A stretch of DNA of 64,000 nucleotides, taken from Bacteroidales bacterium (GTDB lineage: Bacteria; Bacteroidota; Bacteroidia; Bacteroidales; VadinHA17). Shown piece by piece: positions 59,113 through 64,000 of the stretch (position 1 is its first letter; each line of letters opens with the position of its first letter). Both the position numbers and the translations under genes were made by a program. The notes beneath the pieces are model-generated. The model made no database searches, was not told the origin of the DNA, and saw only the letters and a list, made by a program, of their open reading frames with translations. The stretch is taken from the NCBI GenBank assembly GCA_022865305.1, contig JALHSP010000119.1, forward strand, positions 43,053-107,052, read 5' to 3'.

Positions 59113-59727
59113 ATGGAAAAAAAGTTTTGCACTAACGAAATGTTTGATACTATCCTTTATGAATCAGAACATTTCAAAGTAGTTCCATCTCTAGGATCAT
59201 TAATTGAGGGATGGGTATTGATTACACCCAAAAAGGAAGCATTAAATTTCAGCATGCTTTATGAAGATATATACTCTGAGTTGGAGTTGGTAATTTCTGA
59301 AATAAGGAATATCCAACATTCACTTTATGGGAATTCCATATTATTTGAGCATGGTCCAATGAAGAATGCCAGCAAAACAGGATGTGGAGTAGATTATGCT
59401 CATTTACATTTGGTGCCAACAAGATTAGATCTTATCTCTGGAATTCAAAAATTCTTACATGTTGATTTCAAATGGCAAGAAATAGTAGGTATTTCTGAAA
59501 TCAATAGTATTAATAGGGATTTGCAAGATTACCTCTATTATCGAACACTTGATAATCGCCATTTTTGTACGTTCAATCAAGAATTTCCAAGTCAAATTTT
59601 TCGTCAAGTTATTGCCTATTCTCTAGGATTTCCTGAGAGGTATAACTGGAAAGAATATCCAGAATTAGCTGTTATTAATAAAACAATTCAAGATTTCGCA
59701 TCAATCAAAGTTTGCCATGAGCAATGA
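59113..59727 (+). CDS. HIT-like hydrolase/transferase
   Basis: 204 aa. The N-terminal half follows the HIT fold: FKVVPSLGSLIEGWVLITPKKEA, then FEHGPMKNASKTGCGVDYAHLHLVPT. The triad motif HxHxH appears as YAHLHL: the outer first His is Tyr, while the nucleophile-position His (about residue 97) and the following His (99) are kept. HIT enzymes cleave or transfer nucleotidyl groups (Ap4A-like dinucleotides, AMP-lysine, GalT-type). The C-terminal about 90 residues are not recognised. It is the first gene of an overlapping three-gene operon (11-bp overlap with the next), which suggests the substrate is made or sensed by its partners. Confidence 0.72.
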   Translation: MEKKFCTNEMFDTILYESEHFKVVPSLGSLIEGWVLITPKKEALNFSMLYEDIYSELELVISEIRNIQHSLYGNSILFEHGPMKNASKTGCGVDYAHLHLVPTRLDLISGIQKFLHVDFKWQEIVGISEINSINRDLQDYLYYRTLDNRHFCTFNQEFPSQIFRQVIAYSLGFPERYNWKEYPELAVINKTIQDFASIKVCHEQ

Positions 59728-60295
59728 ATCAGGAAACAGTCCAGGTTTTGCACCATCTTACCCAACAGACGGTAGGGATATTGGAAATTGGAAAACTCGT
59801 TATCCAAAGGAAGCACAAAAAACAATTATCCTTGAAGCTATATACTTAGGATTAATACTTCTTCTTGTTCCTTGTTTTCTTTTATTATTTATTCTTTTAA
59901 AAGATCAACAGTTCTTTAATAACCAAATTATAAGAAAATACTCCTTCGCTTGGCTTGGTGGGACATTTGGGGGAGTTTTATTCTCATTAAAATGGTTATA
60001 TCATTCTATAGCTAAGAATATTTGGAATGAGGATAGACGATTATGGAGGTTATTTACTCCTCATCTCTCTGGCGGTTTTTCTTTTGCCATGGTTGTCCTT
60101 ATTTCATCAAATTTGATTAATGTTTTTAATCCTGAAGCCTTAAATAGATTAGGGACGATTTTTGGTATTGGTTTTTTGACTGGGTATTTTTCTGATTATG
60201 CAATTGGTAAATTTACTGATGTAGCTAAATCATTGTTTGGTACAAATCAGAAACAAGATTCTCTAACAGGGAATCAAAAAGATTCAAATGCCTGA
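59717..60295 (+). CDS. Integral membrane protein of the HIT/PPDK-MazG operon
   Basis: 192 aa with a polar N-terminus (about 38 residues), then four hydrophobic stretches: AIYLGLILLLVPCFLLLFILL, YSFAWLGGTFGGVLFSLKWLY, FSFAMVVLISSNLI and LGTIFGIGFLTGYF. The second has glycine-zipper-like GGTFGG, and the C-terminus is short and polar. No known family is recognised. It overlaps both neighbours (11 and 8 bp), so the three products are likely made in fixed ratio. In defence-type operons such a protein would be the membrane-acting effector; here that is inference. Confidence 0.7.
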   Translation: MSNESGNSPGFAPSYPTDGRDIGNWKTRYPKEAQKTIILEAIYLGLILLLVPCFLLLFILLKDQQFFNNQIIRKYSFAWLGGTFGGVLFSLKWLYHSIAKNIWNEDRRLWRLFTPHLSGGFSFAMVVLISSNLINVFNPEALNRLGTIFGIGFLTGYFSDYAIGKFTDVAKSLFGTNQKQDSLTGNQKDSNA

Positions 60296-62780
60296 ACTTA
60301 ATAAATATATTTTATTTAGTCAGGATTTTATACATGCCTCCCTCGAAAATTCTGGAGTTAAAGCATATAACCTTATTAAATATGGCTTAAACACCCCTGA
60401 TTTTTTAATTATCACGAATGAACTTTATTCACTGTGGTTAGAAAAAGAAGAATCTATAAGTGAATCAGAATCATTCCTACGAACAATAATCTCATATTTT
60501 GTAAACCGAGGCATTAATTCAATCATTGTCAGATCTAGTGCTGTTAATGAACAATTTGGAGAACGAGGCTTATTTGTGAGTGAGATTTGTAAGCCCCGAA
60601 ATAACTTGTTACTTCAAGTAATAATAAAAATCTATGAGGATTTTAAAAAGAAGTGCAATACTAATAAAATTGCCCTATTAATTCAGGAATACAAAGAGCC
60701 CATTGTAATAGGACATTTATCAAATGAAAGAAGGGTAACACCAAAAAAGGAGAATTGGTTTGTAGAAAAGGAGATACGTTCAGAAAAAGAAATATCACTA
60801 ACAAAATTTAGGACTTCAGGTAATGAAAAAAAGGGATTGGATTATTCTATATATTCCTGCTTAAATATTAAATCGTTGAATTATAGCCTTGAATCAATTG
60901 CCTCCTTTTTTTGTAGAGAAGATTATAGATTTCATATTGAATGGTTATGGGACGGAAAGGTGTTCTGGATTTTGCAGATTGATGAGGAAATTAATAAGAA
61001 TCAAGGTATAAAACCAGGTAGTGAATGGATCAAAGGAAGATGGAACCAAAGTAAAAATCCTTTTACTGATCTAAAAGGACTTGAAGTATTTGAAACAATT
61101 GAAACTTCACGGAAAAACTGGCCTAAAATATCATGCATCAAGTCATTTCGTGAATTAGAACTACCTTTTTGGCAAATTTTTATTCTGGAAAATGAGAGTA
61201 TTATTGAAAGCTTATTTGCTGGCCACCCTGACCTTTCCTTAATATCAGATTTAAAAAATCTATTGACCTCACCAATTGTAATTAGAAGCGATGTAAGAGA
61301 TAATCAAGAATTGTTGCTAGCGAGAACTGATACAATATTTAACTTAGACAGTGCATTAGAGTTTTTAATAAGCGAATCACAAAGATTTATTAACGGAGGA
61401 TTAAGGTCAGACCAATTCTGCTTTCTGATACATAAGTTTATTGTTTCTGTGGCTGGAGCCCTAGCCTATGCAAAACCTAACCTGGAAAGGGTTAGAATAG
61501 ATTCAACATGGGGAATTGTAGACGGCCTGTATTTTTATCCTCATGATTCTTATGAAGTTGATATAAGAGCAGAAAAAATCGCAAAGAAACTCAGATGTAA
61601 GCATAAGTATGTTGACTTTGATGAGAACGGGACATGGTATGCAAAAGAGGCAGGTATTAATTTTGATTGGAGACAATCTATAACGGACTATCAAATTTCA
61701 CAAATAGCAACCATGACTCAATCGATAGTTGATAAGCTTGAGAAACCTACGACTGTAATGTTTTTCATCAATAAGAGAAAAGGGTTGCCAGAAGTATTAC
61801 CTTGGTTTTATTCTATTGATGAAATATATGATTCTAAAACTGATTATACTGACATAATCTTTTCAGAGAAAAAAATAATTATTAACTCAAAAGATGACTT
61901 TTATAGATATAAAGATCTTGATTTCAGTCAACACAAAAAGAATAAATTAAAACTATGCTTGGACGTTGACCTTTTAAGAGATAAGGATTTTATTGAAGAA
62001 ATCGCAGATTTTGCAAAAGAAAATGACTTTGTAGTTGATATGGAAGGGAGCATTCTGTCGCATCCTTATTATGTTCTAAGATCAAAAGGTGTAGTTGTCC
62101 GATGTTTCAATCCTCTTGATATAAGTCCCTCCACCAAAGAGTTTTATAAACTTGTGAGAGATCAAATTCCAATCAAAATCGAAAGCCAAAATGAGACTGT
62201 TATTAGCACCAAGGTGTTACCTGGTGAGCTTCTCAACTATTTGAAAGAAAAGGCAATAGAAGAGGCTTTTGAATTGTACTGGAGTAGAGATAACGATAAT
62301 ACTATTGAGGAACTTTCGGATTTATTTGAAGTCATTATTGGCGTGTGTAAAGCCTTTGGAATCGAATTAAAGGAAATTGAAAAGATTGCTGAAAAGAAAA
62401 GGCAGAAAAGAGGTGGATTTAATGAGGGAGTATATCTTATTGCTACAAAAGAAAACTCTCTATTTCAGCTTACAAAACCTGAACAAAAACTCTTTTCTGA
62501 AAGCAGTGAAAAACAGAAAATAAATGTCCCAATAAAACCTGTCATTAAATTTTTTCAAAAAGGTCAAATTCGAAATTTAAAATCGCTTTCAAAAGTTGAT
62601 AAATTCGAATTATCATATATCAATAACTACAATTCATTATCAAATAAATTTAAGTACCTGTTAAAAGATGAGAATTATAATGGCATCACTATTGAATATA
62701 AAGAAAAGTGCATCAAGATATCATTAGAAAAAATCGACTTCTCTCCTGAAAAAGGTCAGATGGATTTATTTAAGGAATAG
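60288..62780 (+). CDS. PEP-synthase-like ATP-grasp protein with swivelling-His-like segment and C-terminal MazG-like domain
   Basis: 830 aa. Residues 1-235 look like the PPDK_N/PEP synthase ATP-grasp: GVKAYNLIKYGLNTPDFLIIT, SIIVRSSAVNEQFGERGLFVSE, and FHIEWLWDGKVFWILQIDEE (the acidic metal-site end). The middle (about 240-545) is unassigned. Around residue 590, MEGSILSHPYYVLRSKGVVV resembles the swivelling phosphohistidine domain of PEP-utilising enzymes (TSH motif). From about 617, EFYKLVRDQIPIKIESQN through EELSDLFEVIIGVCKAFG and RQKRGGFNEGVYLI is a MazG/PRA-PH-like NTP pyrophosphatase. The PEP-binding TIM barrel is absent. About 95 C-terminal residues are unassigned. I know no characterised protein with this order. 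Confidence 0.7.
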   Translation: MPELNKYILFSQDFIHASLENSGVKAYNLIKYGLNTPDFLIITNELYSLWLEKEESISESESFLRTIISYFVNRGINSIIVRSSAVNEQFGERGLFVSEICKPRNNLLLQVIIKIYEDFKKKCNTNKIALLIQEYKEPIVIGHLSNERRVTPKKENWFVEKEIRSEKEISLTKFRTSGNEKKGLDYSIYSCLNIKSLNYSLESIASFFCREDYRFHIEWLWDGKVFWILQIDEEINKNQGIKPGSEWIKGRWNQSKNPFTDLKGLEVFETIETSRKNWPKISCIKSFRELELPFWQIFILENESIIESLFAGHPDLSLISDLKNLLTSPIVIRSDVRDNQELLLARTDTIFNLDSALEFLISESQRFINGGLRSDQFCFLIHKFIVSVAGALAYAKPNLERVRIDSTWGIVDGLYFYPHDSYEVDIRAEKIAKKLRCKHKYVDFDENGTWYAKEAGINFDWRQSITDYQISQIATMTQSIVDKLEKPTTVMFFINKRKGLPEVLPWFYSIDEIYDSKTDYTDIIFSEKKIIINSKDDFYRYKDLDFSQHKKNKLKLCLDVDLLRDKDFIEEIADFAKENDFVVDMEGSILSHPYYVLRSKGVVVRCFNPLDISPSTKEFYKLVRDQIPIKIESQNETVISTKVLPGELLNYLKEKAIEEAFELYWSRDNDNTIEELSDLFEVIIGVCKAFGIELKEIEKIAEKKRQKRGGFNEGVYLIATKENSLFQLTKPEQKLFSESSEKQKINVPIKPVIKFFQKGQIRNLKSLSKVDKFELSYINNYNSLSNKFKYLLKDENYNGITIEYKEKCIKISLEKIDFSPEKGQMDLFKE

Positions 62781-63072
62781 CTTATCCTCATGTCTTAACC
62801 CCCTATAAGTTGGACAGATTTATTAAAAGAATTTAGTGCAAATCATCTTTGGATAAGCCCAGAACGACTATCAATTTTGGTGGACATGAGCAAACCTATA
62901 TGTTGATAGTGTCTCCAGTGACAAATTTGACATGTCTGGTTCAATTTTAATACCCTGTAGACAGTTTTAATCTTCTAAATTTACAATATTGTCAAATTAT
63001 CGGATTGGCCCATAAAATATGACTCTTCTTATATTATGCTTCGTCAAGAGAAAGGCGTATTTTGGTCCGATT
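62781..63072. other. AT-rich intergenic region with possible insertion-sequence remnants
   Basis: CCCCTATAAGTTGGACAG near 62800 and GGTGGACATGAG near 62880 look like IS-end or transposase-edge sequence, but no paired inverted repeat or transposase ORF is present. The ATG at 63019 in the ORF track falls here and is not used. Confidence 0.35.
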
Positions 63073-63675
63073 ATGAAAAATCTCATCATACATCCAGGAG
63101 ACCAAACTACGGATTTCCTTATCCCAATGTATGCTAACCTCAAAAACAAAACTGTTGTCAAAGGTGGTATTACAAAATTGGAATTACGGGAACTTATTGT
63201 ATCCTATGATAGGGTTCTTATGCTTGGCCATGGTTCTCCATATGGATTATTAAATCCTGATCAGTTTCCTGATGCGGGTTCATATATAATTGATAATTCG
63301 ATGGTTTTACCGTTAATGAACAAATCAAACAGCATATATATTTGGTGCTTCGCCAGTAAATTCGTCCATCAACATGAACTCTCAGGGCTGTGCACTGGGA
63401 TGTTCATCAGCGAAGTCAGAGAAGCGAATTCCTACTGTTTTGATAACATAGATGAGAATTTGATAGATCAGTCAAATGAGAGATTCTCTTGGATAGTATC
63501 AAAATATTTAAGCCAGCCGATTGAGATCTTGTACCAAAAATTACTGTATGAGTATGAGCTGCTAGCAAGAACAAACCCCATAGCTAGATTTAACCTTGAA
63601 CGCTTGTACATTAGATCCCGAAATATAGAAAAATATAGACGGGTTATTCATTGTTTTTCAAATTACAGAAAGTAA
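63073..63675 (+). CDS. Uncharacterised protein with possible caspase-like His/Cys dyad
   Basis: 201 aa from ATG 63073 (MKNLIIHPGDQTTDFL); the earlier start adds 18 residues of non-conserved character. Two strand-ending motifs stand out: YDRVLMLGHGSPYGLL (His about residue 53, followed by Gly) and NSIYIWCFASKFV (Cys about residue 92). That spacing and strand context is what caspase/CHAT-like cysteine peptidases show. LCTGMFISEVREANSYCF follows. The C-terminal third is helical. No family is certain; a peptidase or effector role is inference from the dyad and from the neighbouring unusual operon. Confidence 0.55.
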   Translation: MKNLIIHPGDQTTDFLIPMYANLKNKTVVKGGITKLELRELIVSYDRVLMLGHGSPYGLLNPDQFPDAGSYIIDNSMVLPLMNKSNSIYIWCFASKFVHQHELSGLCTGMFISEVREANSYCFDNIDENLIDQSNERFSWIVSKYLSQPIEILYQKLLYEYELLARTNPIARFNLERLYIRSRNIEKYRRVIHCFSNYRK

Positions 63676-63750
63676 AGAAATTTCAGATTTGCTAATGCAA
63701 AGGTAATTTGATAACTTTCTGGTGTATTCTATATAGAAATATTAAATCTT

Positions 63751-63918
63751 ATGGCTCGACCAATTGAATCTCAATTATATAGAGAACTAGTTGAATCATG
63801 TTTCAATTTCATAGGGAGAGGAACCCGAGAAATCAATGAAATATATGAATCAGTACAAATTTTACTACCGTATACAAACATTACCACCAAACAGAACATT
63901 TTGATACCACCCTTCTGA
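63751..63918 (+). CDS. Short ORF, possible truncated gene start
   Basis: 55 codons, too short for the ORF track: MARPIESQLYRELVESCFNFIGRG and so on, ending PPF. The first 35 residues look like a natural helical N-terminus, of a type seen at the start of some HNH/restriction-like proteins, while the last 15 do not continue the pattern. It may be the 5' stub of a gene broken near 63880. Low certainty. Confidence 0.35.
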   Translation: MARPIESQLYRELVESCFNFIGRGTREINEIYESVQILLPYTNITTKQNILIPPF

Positions 63919-64000
63919 GTTGTTGATCTGTTATAGGATTCTGGACCTTGTTTTTTGCTTTATTCCGGTGAAGATTTTCATGTTCGGTTCTCAACTCAAA
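63919..64000. other. Window end, no feature recognised
   Basis: 82 bp of non-coding-looking sequence; too short to interpret. Confidence 0.4.

Overview
The window reads as a chromosome segment of a Bacteroidota member, most likely in the Bacteroidales/Marinilabiliales neighbourhood. The reasons are: many upstream regions carry the Bacteroidota -7 box TAnnTTTG rather than a sigma70 -10; several protein families are largely confined to this phylum (UpxY-type antiterminator, DksA homologue without the zinc cysteines, BlaR1-like M56 peptidase fused to TonB/carboxypeptidase-like domains, DUF1080 protein, Big_5 lipoprotein); short lipobox signal peptides are common; and the intergenic palindromes are of the kinds that are abundant in these genomes. 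Genus cannot be read from the sequence alone.

Layout. 1-3.5 kb: the tail of an exopolysaccharide locus (sugar transferase C-terminus, UpxY antiterminator, UDP-glucuronate decarboxylase) plus a DksA-like regulator and a GIY-YIG protein. 3.5-12.3 kb: housekeeping (ileS, a sirtuin-ubiX-YhbP overlapping trio, riboflavin synthase, a secreted rhodanese, dnaG). 12.4-21.9 kb: cell-envelope genes, with a large alpha-2-macroglobulin lipoprotein directly followed by penicillin-binding protein 1C and then a shortened Nudix protein. 22-35 kb: secreted M6-type peptidase, PAP2-like and CorA membrane proteins, a diacylglycerol-kinase-like enzyme, a YncE/phosphoesterase fusion, a BlaI/M56 sensor pair, a DUF1080 protein, a small lipoprotein, and tRNA-Val. 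35-40 kb: DUF4197, ispD and an acyl-CoA synthetase, read leftward.

40.3-46.2 kb is a compact leftward sugar-use cluster: two ROK kinases, a SIS-domain isomerase, a PIG-L deacetylase, a PPi-type phosphofructokinase and a CBM9-like protein. Together they suggest processing of an N-acetylated amino sugar into glycolysis. 48-52.2 kb carries lgt, a TetR regulator and an mtnA / class II aldolase / mtnP operon that matches the gene content of the DHAP shunt for 5'-methylthioadenosine.

The right end is accessory and visibly more AT-rich. A 6.3-kb island is inserted in the 3' end of a CAU-anticodon tRNA: a 16-nt direct repeat of the tRNA end marks both junctions, a tyrosine recombinase sits just inside the right junction, and what looks like the original tRNA terminator lies immediately outside it. 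The island holds an excisionase-like HTH protein, a broken HUH replication initiator and an 840-aa MG2/TonB-plug protein.

Beyond it (59-63 kb) is a tightly overlapping three-gene operon: an HIT-like hydrolase, a membrane protein, and a protein that joins a PEP-synthase-type ATP-grasp domain and a swivelling-His-like segment to a MazG-like NTP pyrophosphatase domain. It is followed by a possible caspase-like protein. I do not recognise this combination as a named system. It is the best candidate here for something undescribed, plausibly a nucleotide-based conflict or phage-defence module.
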